A stretch of 64,000 nt of DNA from Priestia aryabhattai B8W22 (GCF_000956595.1 NZ_JYOO01000005.1:62001-126000), one strand, 5' to 3'; positions 7,430 through 16,523 are shown, numbered from the stretch's first letter. Translations and numbers: made by a program. Notes: generated by a model not told the origin, from the sequence alone.

Positions 7430-9196
7430 CTATTTTTGCAATGTTTCATAAATTTTTTCAGCAATGTTTTGAGGAACACCTGAATTTCGAATATCTTCAA
7501 CCGTTGCTTCTTTCAATTTTTTCACCGAACCAAAATGCTTTAACAAAGCTTTTTTACGCTTTTCTCCCACTCCCGGAATGTCGTCCAGAACTGACTGAAA
7601 AGCGGACTTAGACCGCACTTGACGGTGGAAGGTAATCGCAAAGCGGTGAACTTCATCTTGAATTCGCTGAAGCAAATAAAATTCTTGACTATTGCGTTCA
7701 AGCGGTATGATTTGAGGAGGCTCACCAATCATCAGGTTGGAGGTTCTGTGCTTATCATCTTTGACAAGACCTGCTGTAGGCACTAAAAGTCCCAATTCAT
7801 TTTCGAGAACGTCCTGTACTGCAGCTAAATGCCCTTTGCCTCCATCTACAACAATTAAATCCGGAAGCGGAAGACCTTCTTTTAACGCTCTGGAATACCG
7901 TCTGCGAACGACTTCTCTCATGGAACTGTAATCATCTGGTCCCTTTACGGTCTTAATTTTATATTTGCGATATTCTTTCTTTTCCGGTTTCCCATCAACA
8001 AAAACAATCATCGCAGAAACGGGGTCTGTTCCTTGAATATTTGAGTTATCAAATGCTTCAATCCGATAAGGAGCGGCAATTCCAAGCTCTTCTCCTAACC
8101 GTTCAACTGCGCCAACCGTGCGCTCTTCATCTCGTTCAATTAAATAGAATTTTTCACCGAGCGCAATTTTTGCATTTTTACACGCAAGTTCCACTAATTC
8201 TTTCTTTTTGCCTCGCTTTGGATGCTGAACCTCTACTTCTACTAATTTCTCAGCTAACTCTGCATCAATCGTTGCTGGAACCATCACTTCTTTTGGCTTA
8301 ATATTTTTGGCATAAAACTGACCGATAAAAGTTAAGAAATCTTCTTCTGGCTCTTTATAAAAAGGAAACATAGAAACTTCTCGTTCAATTAATTTCCCTT
8401 GGCGAATAAAGAAAACTTGAACACACATCCAGCCTTTATCATAAGAATAGCCAAACACATCTCGATTAACAAAATCATTAAACGTTACTTTTTGCTTTTC
8501 CATTGTCGCTTCGATATGAGCAATTTGATCTCGGTATTCTTTAGCCCGCTCAAAGTCGAGCTCTTCTGAAGCTTTTAGCATTTTTTCAGTTAACTCTGTT
8601 TTGACATGCTCATATCCACCATTCAAAAACCGCGTGATATTTTCAATAATTTGTTTGTTTTGCTCTTCTTTTACTTCTTTTACGCAAGGAGCTAGACATT
8701 GCCCGATATGGTAATACAAACAAGGCCTGTCTGGCATAGTGGAGCACTTTCTTAACGGATAAATGCGATCAAGAAGCCGCTTTGTTTCATTTGCAGCTTG
8801 AACGTTAGGATAAGGACCAAAGTATTTTCCTTTATCTTTTTTTATTTTTCTTGTAATAACAAGTCGGGGCTGTTTTTCAGCTGTAATCTTAATAAAAGGA
8901 TAGCCCTTATCATCTTTAAGCATGATATTGTATTTTGGATCATGCTTTTTGATTAAATTCATTTCTAAAATAAGCGCTTCTAAATTAGAAGATGTGACGA
9001 TATATTCAAAATCGACAATGTCGTTTACAAGTCGAAGCGTCTTTCCGTCATGAGATCCGGTAAAGTAGGAGCGTACTCGATTTTTTAATACTTTTGCTTT
9101 TCCTACGTAAATGACCGTTCCATATTTATCTTTCATCAAGTAACAGCCGGGCTGATCCGGTAAAATAGCCAGCTTTTCTTTTAAATAATCGTTCAT
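7430..9196 (-). CDS. uvrC: UvrC, excinuclease ABC subunit C
   Basis: The 588-residue nuclease makes both incisions around bulky DNA lesions within UvrABC. Domains in order are the GIY-YIG nuclease (about 14-92, with GCYLMKD and VIYVGKAK), a Cys-rich segment (about 150-175), the UvrB-interacting UVR motif (about 203-238), an RNase H-like nuclease domain (to about 540), and C-terminal helix-hairpin-helix repeats ([17 protein letters not shown]). A LexA-type box lies upstream, consistent with SOS control. Downstream is the lysC riboswitch. Confidence 0.98.
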   Translation of the reverse strand: MNDYLKEKLAILPDQPGCYLMKDKYGTVIYVGKAKVLKNRVRSYFTGSHDGKTLRLVNDIVDFEYIVTSSNLEALILEMNLIKKHDPKYNIMLKDDKGYPFIKITAEKQPRLVITRKIKKDKGKYFGPYPNVQAANETKRLLDRIYPLRKCSTMPDRPCLYYHIGQCLAPCVKEVKEEQNKQIIENITRFLNGGYEHVKTELTEKMLKASEELDFERAKEYRDQIAHIEATMEKQKVTFNDFVNRDVFGYSYDKGWMCVQVFFIRQGKLIEREVSMFPFYKEPEEDFLTFIGQFYAKNIKPKEVMVPATIDAELAEKLVEVEVQHPKRGKKKELVELACKNAKIALGEKFYLIERDEERTVGAVERLGEELGIAAPYRIEAFDNSNIQGTDPVSAMIVFVDGKPEKKEYRKYKIKTVKGPDDYSSMREVVRRRYSRALKEGLPLPDLIVVDGGKGHLAAVQDVLENELGLLVPTAGLVKDDKHRTSNLMIGEPPQIIPLERNSQEFYLLQRIQDEVHRFAITFHRQVRSKSAFQSVLDDIPGVGEKRKKALLKHFGSVKKLKEATVEDIRNSGVPQNIAEKIYETLQK

Positions 9197-9320
9197 ACTT
9201 TTCCCCTTCCTCTTCTCTTACTCTGTCCATCTATACAATCGCTTATGAAGCGTAACCTACATTCTTTCCTGTCTTAATACATGTACATAAGCCGGATTTA
9301 TGGCAGTGTTCCTTACATCT

Positions 9321-9326
9321 AGTATA
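9321..9326 (-). promoter_or_regulatory. -10 element of the uvrC promoter
   Basis: The minus strand reads TATACT about 125 bases before the uvrC start. The -35 region would overlap the LexA-like box at 9334-9347. Confidence 0.5.
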
Positions 9327-9333
9327 AAACAAA

Positions 9334-9347
9334 CGAACGCATATTCG
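9334..9347. promoter_or_regulatory. LexA (DinR) box upstream of uvrC
   Basis: CGAACGCATATTCG matches the Bacillus SOS consensus CGAACRNRYGTTYG with one mismatch. It sits just upstream of the candidate uvrC -10, so a bound LexA would block RNA polymerase. Confidence 0.7.
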
Positions 9348-9394
9348 CTAAATAAAAGTATTCCCAAAAGAGAAAAAGTGGAGAAAAAGAAAAA

Positions 9395-9414
9395 AACCTA
9401 GCCTGAGCTAGGTT
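9395..9414 (-). terminator. trxA terminator
   Basis: AACCTAGC and GCTAGGTT form an 8-base-pair stem. On the minus strand it is followed by a T tract, 11 bases past the trxA stop codon. Confidence 0.85.
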
Positions 9415-9424
9415 AGGTTTTGAC

Positions 9425-9739
9425 TTACGCGTGTTTATTAATTAATTCTGTTAATGCTTCTTTCGGTTGGAAACCAACTACTTGATCAACTTTCTCTCCA
9501 TCTTTGAACAATACTAAAGTTGGGATACTCATAACACCAAATTTTCCAGCTGTTTCTTGGTTTTCATCAACGTCTACTTTTACGATTTTAACTTTATCGT
9601 TAAGTTCGCCATCAATTTCTTCAAGAACTGGAGCGATCATTTTACAAGGTCCGCACCATGGTGCCCAAAAGTCAACAAGCACTAGGCCTGATTTAATTTC
9701 ATCTGTAAAGTTTTTATCTGTAGCATGTGCAATAGCCAT
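9425..9739 (-). CDS. trxA: Thioredoxin TrxA
   Basis: A 104-residue thioredoxin. The WCGPC active site has redox cysteines Cys29 and Cys32, and the cis-proline loop SIPTL is at about residues 71-75. It reduces protein disulfides using electrons from thioredoxin reductase and supports ribonucleotide reductase. It is preceded by a GGAGG ribosome site and its own promoter. The gene is essential in B. subtilis and lies in the same etfA-trxA-uvrC order there. Confidence 0.98.
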   Translation of the reverse strand: MAIAHATDKNFTDEIKSGLVLVDFWAPWCGPCKMIAPVLEEIDGELNDKVKIVKVDVDENQETAGKFGVMSIPTLVLFKDGEKVDQVVGFQPKEALTELINKHA

Positions 9740-9782
9740 TTTAATTCCTCCTAAATATATGCAATATCCAAATTCTACTCAC

Positions 9783-9812
9783 AGTATATCACCTTCAAAT
9801 AAGGTTTGCTAA
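9783..9812 (-). promoter_or_regulatory. Putative sigma-A promoter of trxA
   Basis: Minus-strand TTAGCA and TATACT are spaced by 18 bases, about 45 bases before the trxA start codon. Confidence 0.6.
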
Positions 9813-9949
9813 CTTTTTGCTTACATTTATACTGTTTATTCTCCGCTCTAGTTTGTACAATTTGCCTAAAAATATGCGTAGAAAATTTCGTTTTCCACGT
9901 AATAAAAGAGATTGAGACCTAACTAAATCAACCGAATCTAAAAGCGAAC

Positions 9950-9977
9950 AGATTGGATAAATAAGATTGGATAAATA
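9950..9977. repeat. Tandem 14-base direct repeat
   Basis: Two perfect back-to-back copies of GATTGGATAAATAA. Probably a small replication-slippage duplication. Confidence 0.8.
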
Positions 9978-9983
9978 AGCTCG

Positions 9984-10050
9984 TACAAATCACTTGTTCC
10001 ACCGCTGTTGATTTCCGTGCAAGACTTCTTCGCCTTGCCCTCCAATCACC
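9984..10050. repeat. Remnant of a dispersed Bacillus intergenic repeat
   Basis: The minus strand contains GATTGGAGGGCAAGGCGAAG and, later, CACGGAAATCAACAGCGG. These resemble the two ends of a repeat I recall from many Bacillus genomes (TTGATTGGAGCG... to ...GCGGAAATCAAC), here lacking the middle. The identification is from memory. Confidence 0.4.
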
Positions 10051-10073
10051 AGCTAAAAGCAACTACGTCCATG

Positions 10074-10140
10074 AAAAAATCCGAACGATTAATCGTTCGG
10101 ATCTTCCTTCAACAAAAATACGTTTGTCCTAGCCTCTTTT
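10074..10140 (-). repeat. Intergenic hairpin element, copy 1 (etfA terminator)
   Basis: A perfect palindrome built around ATCCGAACGATT (10079-10102) is followed on the minus strand by TTTTTT. Between it and the etfA stop lies a sequence (minus strand AGAGGCTAGGACAAACGTAT) shared, with small changes, by the element downstream of coaE at 41345-41433. It serves as the etfA terminator. Confidence 0.8.
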
Positions 10141-10145
10141 ACTAT

Positions 10146-11126
10146 TTACGCAGACTGTACTTTCAGCTTTTTAAATTCTTCCGTTAGCAGAGGCACTACT
10201 TCAAATAAATCTCCAACGATTCCGTAGTCAGCTACTTTAAAAATGTTCGCTTCAGGATCTTTATTGATTGCAACAATAATTTTTGAATTTGACATGCCGG
10301 CCAAATGCTGAATAGCACCTGAAATTCCGCAGGCAATATATAAATCTGGTGTGACTACTTTGCCCGTCTGACCGATTTGAAGAGAATAGTCGCAGTAATC
10401 TGCATCGCACGCTCCTCGAGACGCTCCAACAGCTCCATTTAACACGTCCGCTAGTTCTTGGAGAGGTCCAAAACCTTCCGTGCTTTTTACACCTCGACCA
10501 CCTGCAATCACGACTTTTGCTTCGGATAAATCAACTCCTTGCGTTGCTTTGCGTACAACTTCTTTTACAACGGTACGCAGGTTTTTAATTTCAACATTTA
10601 AATCCTCTACATCGCCTGTACGTCCCTCATCTTTTGCAAGCGGTGAAATATTATTTGGACGAATCGTGACAAACGTAAAAGCATCGGTCATGATTTTCTT
10701 TTCAAATGCTTTACCAGAATAAATTGGGCGAGTGAAGACTACTTGATCCCCTCCCACTTCTACATCCGTCACATCGGAGATAAGTCCTTTGTCTAAGCGG
10801 GCTGCCAGCTTTGGCGCTAAATCTTTGCCAAGAGCCGTATGGCCAAATACGATAGCTTCAGGCTGTTCACTTTCAATGATGGCTAATAACGCCTGAGCGT
10901 AACCATCCGATGTGTAAGCAGCTAAATCTTCGTGCTCCGTCACAACAACTTTATTCGCTCCGTACGCAATAAGCTCTTCACTTAAAGCTTTTACGTCCTT
11001 GCCTACTAACGCTGCAACAATTTCTCCTCCGTCAGCTACAGTAGACGCTGCGGAAATCGCTTCAAACGATACGTTTCGTAATCCCCCATCACGTGCTTCT
11101 CCTAGAACTAACACTTTGCGTCCCAT
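10146..11126 (-). CDS. etfA: Electron transfer flavoprotein alpha subunit
   Basis: A 326-residue protein that, with EtfB, takes electrons from acyl-CoA dehydrogenases and passes them towards the respiratory chain. The N-terminal domain (about 1-190) is the adenine-nucleotide-hydrolase-like fold. The C-terminal FAD-binding domain has GGRGVKS (about 209), GASRGACDADY, and QIGQTGKVVTPDLYIACGISG. It is the last gene of the fadR-fadB-etfB-etfA run and ends at a strong hairpin. Confidence 0.97.
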   Translation of the reverse strand: MGRKVLVLGEARDGGLRNVSFEAISAASTVADGGEIVAALVGKDVKALSEELIAYGANKVVVTEHEDLAAYTSDGYAQALLAIIESEQPEAIVFGHTALGKDLAPKLAARLDKGLISDVTDVEVGGDQVVFTRPIYSGKAFEKKIMTDAFTFVTIRPNNISPLAKDEGRTGDVEDLNVEIKNLRTVVKEVVRKATQGVDLSEAKVVIAGGRGVKSTEGFGPLQELADVLNGAVGASRGACDADYCDYSLQIGQTGKVVTPDLYIACGISGAIQHLAGMSNSKIIVAINKDPEANIFKVADYGIVGDLFEVVPLLTEEFKKLKVQSA

Positions 11127-11159
11127 TACAATACCCCCATTGTTTTGACTTTTGACTTA

Positions 11160-11933
11160 TTAAATGACTTTTGCTTCCTTATGCAGTAAATTGACCAGTT
11201 CTGTTACTTGATCTTTTATATCTCCTTGTAATACGCGTCCTGCATCTTTTTTCGGAGGCAAATAAATTTCAATTGTCTTTGTTTTTGCTTCTACATCATC
11301 TTCATCTAAATCTAAATCATCCAGTTCCACTTCAACCAACGGTTTCTTCTTCGCTTTCATAATCCCTGGAAGAGATGGATAGCGAGGCTCATTAAGTCCC
11401 TGCTGAGCTGTTACTAAAAGAGGAAGCGACGTTTCAATAACCTCCGAATCACCTTCCACATCGCGTACAACCGTCACTTTTTCACCTTCGATATCCAATT
11501 TTGTAATGGTCGTAATATAAGGAATTTCTAACTGTTCTGCTACGCGCGGTCCCACTTGGCCCGAACCTCCATCAATCGCTACGTTTCCTGCCAAGATTAA
11601 ATCAGGAGATTGTTCTTTTAAGTACTGTGCCAGCAGCCTAGAAGTCGTGTACTGATCGCCATCTTCTATGTCATCTTCTGTGTTGATTAAAACCGCTTTA
11701 TCTGCTCCCATAGCCAAAGCAGTTCGGAGTTCTTTTTCTGATTCTTCCCCTCCTACACTCACGACCGTAATCTCCCCGCCATGCTTTTCCTTTAGCTGAA
11801 TAGCTTCTTCAACTGCATACTCATCGTAAGGATTAATAATAAATTCAGCTCCATCTTCAACAATTTGACCATTTTTTAAAGAAAGTTTCTCCTCTGTATC
11901 GAATGTTCTTTTTACTAACACATAAATATTCAT
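11160..11933 (-). CDS. etfB: Electron transfer flavoprotein beta subunit
   Basis: This 257-residue partner of EtfA starts with the family signature MNIYVLVKRTFD and contains AGNVAIDGGSGQVGP and the ETF-beta signature region PLLVTAQQGLNEPRYPSLP. It carries AMP and the FAD-contacting loop of the ETF dimer. A GGAGGGG ribosome site precedes it, 18 bases after fadB. Co-transcription with fadB and etfA places it in beta-oxidation. Confidence 0.97.
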   Translation of the reverse strand: MNIYVLVKRTFDTEEKLSLKNGQIVEDGAEFIINPYDEYAVEEAIQLKEKHGGEITVVSVGGEESEKELRTALAMGADKAVLINTEDDIEDGDQYTTSRLLAQYLKEQSPDLILAGNVAIDGGSGQVGPRVAEQLEIPYITTITKLDIEGEKVTVVRDVEGDSEVIETSLPLLVTAQQGLNEPRYPSLPGIMKAKKKPLVEVELDDLDLDEDDVEAKTKTIEIYLPPKKDAGRVLQGDIKDQVTELVNLLHKEAKVI

Positions 11934-11951
11934 TCAATTCCCCTCCTAAGC

Positions 11952-12725
11952 TTATTTTCCTAAAAATTTAGGCTGGCGCTTTTCAATAAAAGCAGCTACG
12001 CCTTCTTGAGCATCCCGGCTTTTGAATACGCTTCCAAAAAGCTGCGCTTCTTTTTTGATGCCGCTGTAATAAGCATCTGTTTTTACATGCTGAAGCAGCT
12101 GCAAGGTAGCTTTAACAGAGATTGGGCTTTTTTTGGCAATTTTTCTAGCAAGTAAAAATGTTTCATTAATAAGCTGACTTTCTTCAAAAGCTGCGTTTGC
12201 CAATCCTAACTCCACTGCCTCGATTCCGGATATTGGATCGCTTGTCAGCATCATCTCACAAGCCTTATGAACTCCTACATAACGAGGCAATCGCTGAGTA
12301 CCTCCAAACCCTGGTATAATTCCTAACTGAAGCTCAGGCAAGCCCAGCTTAGCATTTTCCGTTACCAAACGGATATGGCAGCTCATAGCAAGCTCCAATC
12401 CTCCGCCTAAGGCAGCTCCATGAATCGCTGCAATAACTGGTTTTGGGTAATTTTCAATATACTCAAAGAGCTCTTGACCGTTAACAGCAAGCTTCTCGTA
12501 TTCTTTTTCCTGCTGAAGTGATGTAAACTCTTTTATATCAGCTCCAGCACAAAAGAATTTCCCTTCGCCTTTAATGACGATAACTCTTGTCTCTTTGCTA
12601 TCTTCTAAATGTTTTAAAACACTTGAAAGATCTTTTAATAAATCTTGAGACAAAGCGTTAGCAGGTTGTCTATTCAACGTAATGAAGCTTATGGCATCAA
12701 CAGTTTCAACCTGTATAATCTCCAT
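11952..12725 (-). CDS. fadB: Enoyl-CoA hydratase FadB of fatty-acid beta-oxidation
   Basis: A 257-residue crotonase-family enzyme that hydrates 2-enoyl-CoA. Visible are the CoA-binding and oxyanion-hole segments (CAGADIKEF, AAIHGAALGGGLELAMSC) and the catalytic glutamate region ELQLGIIPGFGGTQRLPR. The frame opens at 12797, but GGTGGGGGAA lies just before the ATG at 12725. That start gives the family N-terminus, so it is preferred. Sits between fadR and etfB as in the B. subtilis lcfA operon. Confidence 0.94.
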   Translation of the reverse strand: MEIIQVETVDAISFITLNRQPANALSQDLLKDLSSVLKHLEDSKETRVIVIKGEGKFFCAGADIKEFTSLQQEKEYEKLAVNGQELFEYIENYPKPVIAAIHGAALGGGLELAMSCHIRLVTENAKLGLPELQLGIIPGFGGTQRLPRYVGVHKACEMMLTSDPISGIEAVELGLANAAFEESQLINETFLLARKIAKKSPISVKATLQLLQHVKTDAYYSGIKKEAQLFGSVFKSRDAQEGVAAFIEKRQPKFLGK

Positions 12726-12803
12726 TTGTTTCCCCCACCCTTTCTTTCTATTTTCATTACCTTGCGCTTCTCCCCTCGCAAGGGACAGCAGGCTCACTTA
12801 CGA

Positions 12804-13388
12804 TTATGAGCCGCTGCAGCCGTTTAACAGCAGGGAATGGACTTTATCCACCGATTCTATTAGACCATATCGATGATCGTTCATTACCCATGTTGTGACA
12901 GTTTCATCAATCGTTCCAAAAATCATCTGTCGCGCAAGGCGAACATCTATATTTTCAGAAAACTCACCCGTTTCGATTCCTGTCTGTAAAATAGAATCAA
13001 TGAGAGTCAGATAATCTTTTAATACATCGTTAATTTTCAATCTTAAATCTTTGTTTGATTGACGCAGTTCGAGCTGTGTCACTGTAGCTAAATGATGATC
13101 CTCCGCTAAAAACGAAAAATGCTTGTCAATTAGTACATGAAGTTTTTCTGCCGCGGTTTCAATCCCCGCCAGTTCTTCATAAATCTTTTCTACAAATTGT
13201 CCCATCTTCTCTTGAAATAAGGAAATTAAGACATCTTCTTTGTTTTTAAAATATAAATATATCGTACCGTCTGCAACTCCAGCCTGCTTAGCAATTTTAG
13301 AAACCTGAGCATTGTGGTATCCGTTTTCTGCTATTACTACTACAGCTGCATCGATAATCTGCTTATACTTTGGCTTATTTCTTCTCAA
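12804..13388 (-). CDS. fadR: FadR, TetR-family repressor of fatty-acid degradation
   Basis: A 194-residue TetR-family regulator. The N-terminal helix-turn-helix includes VSKIAKQAGVADGTIYLYFKNKEDVL (about residues 24-50). The rest is the ligand-binding domain, which in B. subtilis FadR binds long-chain acyl-CoA and releases DNA. It starts with TTG, with AAAGGAG nine bases upstream. A perfect FadR operator lies immediately in front of the gene, implying autoregulation and control of fadB-etfBA. Confidence 0.96.
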   Translation of the reverse strand: MRRNKPKYKQIIDAAVVVIAENGYHNAQVSKIAKQAGVADGTIYLYFKNKEDVLISLFQEKMGQFVEKIYEELAGIETAAEKLHVLIDKHFSFLAEDHHLATVTQLELRQSNKDLRLKINDVLKDYLTLIDSILQTGIETGEFSENIDVRLARQMIFGTIDETVTTWVMNDHRYGLIESVDKVHSLLLNGCSGS

Positions 13389-13410
13389 TCTTATACGCTC
13401 CTTTAAAATA

Positions 13411-13428
13411 TGAATGATTATTCATTCA
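13411..13428. promoter_or_regulatory. FadR operator
   Basis: TGAATGATTATTCATTCA fits the B. subtilis FadR consensus TGAATGAMTANTCATTCA at every position. It begins at about the transcription start of the fadR promoter. Confidence 0.93.
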
Positions 13429-13435
13429 TATCTTT

Positions 13436-13464
13436 ATAATAAAGAAACCGCAAGTATCTGTCAA
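13436..13464 (-). promoter_or_regulatory. Sigma-A promoter of fadR-fadB-etfBA
   Basis: Minus-strand TTGACA (perfect -35) and TATTAT are spaced by 17 bases, directly upstream of the FadR operator. Confidence 0.8.
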
Positions 13465-13486
13465 TTATGTTTCAACAAAAAAAATC

Positions 13487-13514
13487 AAAGGCGACGATCG
13501 ACTACGTCGCCTTT
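13487..13514 (-). terminator. lcfA terminator
   Basis: AAAGGCGAC and GTCGCCTTT form a stem that overlaps the lcfA stop codon. It is followed on the minus strand by GATTTTTTTT. It separates lcfA from fadR. Confidence 0.85.
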
Positions 13515-15193
13515 TTATGCTTTTCATTTTCTTCTTCAATCAGCGCTCGTCGCAAAATCTTACCGACCGCTGTTTTTGGAAGCTCATTTCGAAATTCATA
13601 GAGGCGCGGAACTTTATAAGCGGCTAAATACTTTCTAGAAAACTCATTTAACTCTTCTTCAGTACATCTTACACCATTTTTCAATACAATGTAAGCCTTC
13701 ACTGTTTCTCCTCTATATGGATCAGGAACACCTACCACTACAGCTTCTTGAATTTTTTCATGCTCATATAATACTTCTTCAACTTCTCGAGGATAGATAT
13801 TATATCCCCCGGCAATAATAATATCTTTCTTTCGATCTACTACATAAAAATAACCTTTATCATCCATATAGCCAACATCACCTGTTAGCAACCATCCGTC
13901 TCGCATAACAGCCTCCGTTTCTTCAGGCTGTTTCCAATATCCTTTCATTACCTGAGGACCTTTAACCGCAATTTCTCCTACTTCGCTTACAGCAGCTTCT
14001 TTACCTGTTTCAAACGAGAGAATTTTGGCCTCCGTGTCTGGCCAAGGCACTCCTATGCTTCCTGGTATTCTCTCTTTCCAAAGAAAATTAGCATGAGTAA
14101 CAGGAGAAGTTTCTGTTAAACCGTATCCTTCCACTAGTTTACCTCCAGTGAGCTTTTCAAACTGCTCCTGTACTTCCACAGGAAGAGGAGCCGAACCGCT
14201 CATACATGAATCAATAGAAGATAGGTTGTATTTTGCTAAATCAGGATGGTTTAATAAAGCGATGTAAATTGTTGGAGCACCTGGAAATAAAGTAGGCTGC
14301 TGCTTATGAATGGTTTTGAGCGTCGTTTTTGCATCAAATTTAGGCAGAAGCACCATCTCGTAGTTTTGCAAAACCGATAGAACAAGAACCGTTGTTAAAC
14401 CATACACGTGAAAAAACGGGATAATTCCAAGCACTTTTTCTTCTCCATGCTTGCAGCGGTATAACCAATGTGAACACATCGTTGCATTGGCTACCAAGTT
14501 TTTATGAGTAAGCATAACTCCTTTTGGAAAACCTGTTGTTCCCCCAGTGTATTGTAAAATCGCGATATCTTCGTCTGAAATTCCCTCGGCATTACATACT
14601 GCTGGAGAGGATTCATTTATAATGCGTTTAAATAAATGCGTAGTCTCCGTATGACTCACATCCACGCTTATCTTCTGCTGTTTGCGCTGAATAAATGGAT
14701 AGAGTACGTTTTTGGGAAATGGGAGATAATCTTGAATAGGGGTAATGACTACGTGTTCTATACTTGTTAACGCTTTCATTTTTACTACACGCGGATATAG
14801 CAAATCAAGTGCAATAATCATAGTCGCTTCTGAATCATTCAGCTGATACTCTAACTCTCTTTCCGTATACAAAGGGTTTGTTTGAACGACTACTCCTCCG
14901 GCAAGAAGAACAGCATAAAAGGAAATGACAGCTTGAGGGCAATTTGGAAGCATAATGGCTACTCTATCCCCTTTTTTTAATCCCAATTCAATAAGGTAAG
15001 ATGACAGTTTCAAAGAATCTTGATGCAGCTGGGAAAACGTCATTTTTTTCCCTAGAAAATAGATTGCGTTTTTTTTAGGATCTTTTTGAACTGCTTCTTC
15101 AAAAAGCTGTGCTAAATTTTTTTGTTCATAATGAAGCGTAGCAGATATTTCCTCTGGATATTGAGAAAGCCATATCTTTTCGGTGGATTCCAC
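13502..15193 (-). CDS. lcfA: Long-chain fatty acid-CoA ligase LcfA
   Basis: A 563-residue AMP-forming acyl-CoA synthetase that activates fatty acids for beta-oxidation. Key motifs are the P-loop YTGGTTGFPKGVM (about residue 208), GYGLTETSP, TGDVGYMD, DRKKDIIIAGGYNIYPREVEE, and the catalytic lysine in PKTAVGKILRR. The frame begins with a TTG at 15211 that lies within the ribosome site. The GTG at 15193 has correct spacing and gives the family N-terminus. Unlike in B. subtilis, a terminator and separate promoter divide it from fadR. Confidence 0.95.
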   Translation of the reverse strand: MESTEKIWLSQYPEEISATLHYEQKNLAQLFEEAVQKDPKKNAIYFLGKKMTFSQLHQDSLKLSSYLIELGLKKGDRVAIMLPNCPQAVISFYAVLLAGGVVVQTNPLYTERELEYQLNDSEATMIIALDLLYPRVVKMKALTSIEHVVITPIQDYLPFPKNVLYPFIQRKQQKISVDVSHTETTHLFKRIINESSPAVCNAEGISDEDIAILQYTGGTTGFPKGVMLTHKNLVANATMCSHWLYRCKHGEEKVLGIIPFFHVYGLTTVLVLSVLQNYEMVLLPKFDAKTTLKTIHKQQPTLFPGAPTIYIALLNHPDLAKYNLSSIDSCMSGSAPLPVEVQEQFEKLTGGKLVEGYGLTETSPVTHANFLWKERIPGSIGVPWPDTEAKILSFETGKEAAVSEVGEIAVKGPQVMKGYWKQPEETEAVMRDGWLLTGDVGYMDDKGYFYVVDRKKDIIIAGGYNIYPREVEEVLYEHEKIQEAVVVGVPDPYRGETVKAYIVLKNGVRCTEEELNEFSRKYLAAYKVPRLYEFRNELPKTAVGKILRRALIEEENEKHKKAT

Positions 15194-15373
15194 ACGTATC
15201 CTCTCCCTCAAAAAAATAAAAAATTAGAATTTTCTAATTAAAATTATAGTTCATTCTTTTTTTAGATGCAATCGTTATTGAATGTTCTCTTTCCTGCCTA
15301 ATCACTCTTTCATCCTGCAGCGTAATAAATAAAAAATTGGATTTACCCCTGTACATTATCCGAATTTTTTGTA

Positions 15374-15379
15374 TATAAT
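15374..15379 (+). promoter_or_regulatory. -10 element for the MetE-like gene
   Basis: TATAAT 33 bases before the TTG start. The -35 region is weak (GTACAT at 17-base spacing). Confidence 0.4.
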
Positions 15380-15411
15380 AAAAATTAGATTTTTTTAAGG
15401 AGCTGTATAAA

Positions 15412-16518
15412 TTGATAACAACATTGACTAAAGGACCGTTCAAAGCAGATCACGTTGGAAGCTTTTTGCGTCCCGAGCGTATCAAGCAAGCACGATTACA
15501 AGTGGAAAACGGGGAAATGACAAAGAAACAGCTTCGAGCAATTGAAGATGAAGAAATTAGTAAGCTCGTAGAAAAGCAAAAACAAATTGGATTAAAAGCC
15601 GTCACAGACGGTGAGTTTCGCCGTGCGTGGTGGCACTTTGACTTTCTATCAGAACTTGTTGGCGTAGAACTTTACGAAGCAGAGTCGGGAATTCAGTTTC
15701 ACGGGGTCCAAACAAAAGCTCACGGTATAAGAGTGACTGGAAAACTAGATTTTAATCAACACCCTATGATTGAAGATTATAAATTTCTTCATCAAGCGGC
15801 TGGAAAAGAACACGTGGCTAAGTTCACCATTCCAAGTCCCAATATGCTGTTTTTCAGAGGTCATATTGAAAAGTCTGCTTACTCGGATACGGATGTATTT
15901 TTTGCTGATTTAGTTAAAACATATCAAAAAGCCATTCAAGCATTTTATGATGCCGGATGCCGCTATTTACAGTTAGATGATACTGCGTGGGCGGTCTTTT
16001 TCTCAAAAAAAGGACAAGAACAAATCGCGTCAAAAGGATTTACGCCCCAAGAATTACTGAAACGTTTTACGGATGCGATCAATGAATCCATTGCGCATAA
16101 ACCAGATGATATGGTTATCACAATGCATATTTGCAGAGGAAATTTCCAGTCTACTTATACAGCAAGCGGCGGATATGAAAATGCGTCAAAAGCTATTTTC
16201 AGTCAGTTAAACGTAGATGGACTATTTTTAGAATTTGATGATGAACGCTCAGGAGGATTCGAACCTCTTCGACATGTAAAGCGAAATGATCTTCAGATTG
16301 TCCTTGGTCTTATTACATCAAAATTTGGAGATTTAGAAGATCCTGAAGCAGTGAAAAAACGAATTGCTGAAGCGGCAGAATTTGTTTCTCTTGATCAAAT
16401 TTGTTTGAGTCCCCAGTGCGGATTTGCTTCTACAGAAGAAGGAAATTTACTAACTGAAGAGCAGCAGTGGGATAAAGTAAAGCACGTGATTTCAATTGCT
16501 GAAGACGTATGGAAGTAA
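15412..16518 (+). CDS. MetE C-terminal-like methyltransferase, YxjG/YxjH family
   Basis: A 368-residue protein of the cobalamin-independent methionine synthase C-terminal family, similar in size to B. subtilis YxjG and YxjH. It shows the N-terminal RADHVGSFLRP-like motif (KADHVGSFLRP), the zinc-site pattern HICRGN (His-x-Cys near residue 240), a conserved Glu further on, and CLSPQCGF (second Cys near residue 340). It probably transfers a methyl group to homocysteine or a related thiol from a donor not shown by sequence. It starts at TTG, with AAGGAG nine bases upstream. Confidence 0.9.
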   Translation: MITTLTKGPFKADHVGSFLRPERIKQARLQVENGEMTKKQLRAIEDEEISKLVEKQKQIGLKAVTDGEFRRAWWHFDFLSELVGVELYEAESGIQFHGVQTKAHGIRVTGKLDFNQHPMIEDYKFLHQAAGKEHVAKFTIPSPNMLFFRGHIEKSAYSDTDVFFADLVKTYQKAIQAFYDAGCRYLQLDDTAWAVFFSKKGQEQIASKGFTPQELLKRFTDAINESIAHKPDDMVITMHICRGNFQSTYTASGGYENASKAIFSQLNVDGLFLEFDDERSGGFEPLRHVKRNDLQIVLGLITSKFGDLEDPEAVKKRIAEAAEFVSLDQICLSPQCGFASTEEGNLLTEEQQWDKVKHVISIAEDVWK

Positions 16519-16523
16519 TCATT

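Larger units (their letters stand above)
9813..10145. other. trxA/etfA intergenic region with repeat remnants
   Basis: No gene is visible between the trxA promoter and the etfA stop. It holds a tandem 14-base repeat, a remnant resembling a Bacillus intergenic repeat, and the etfA terminator element. Confidence 0.7.
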
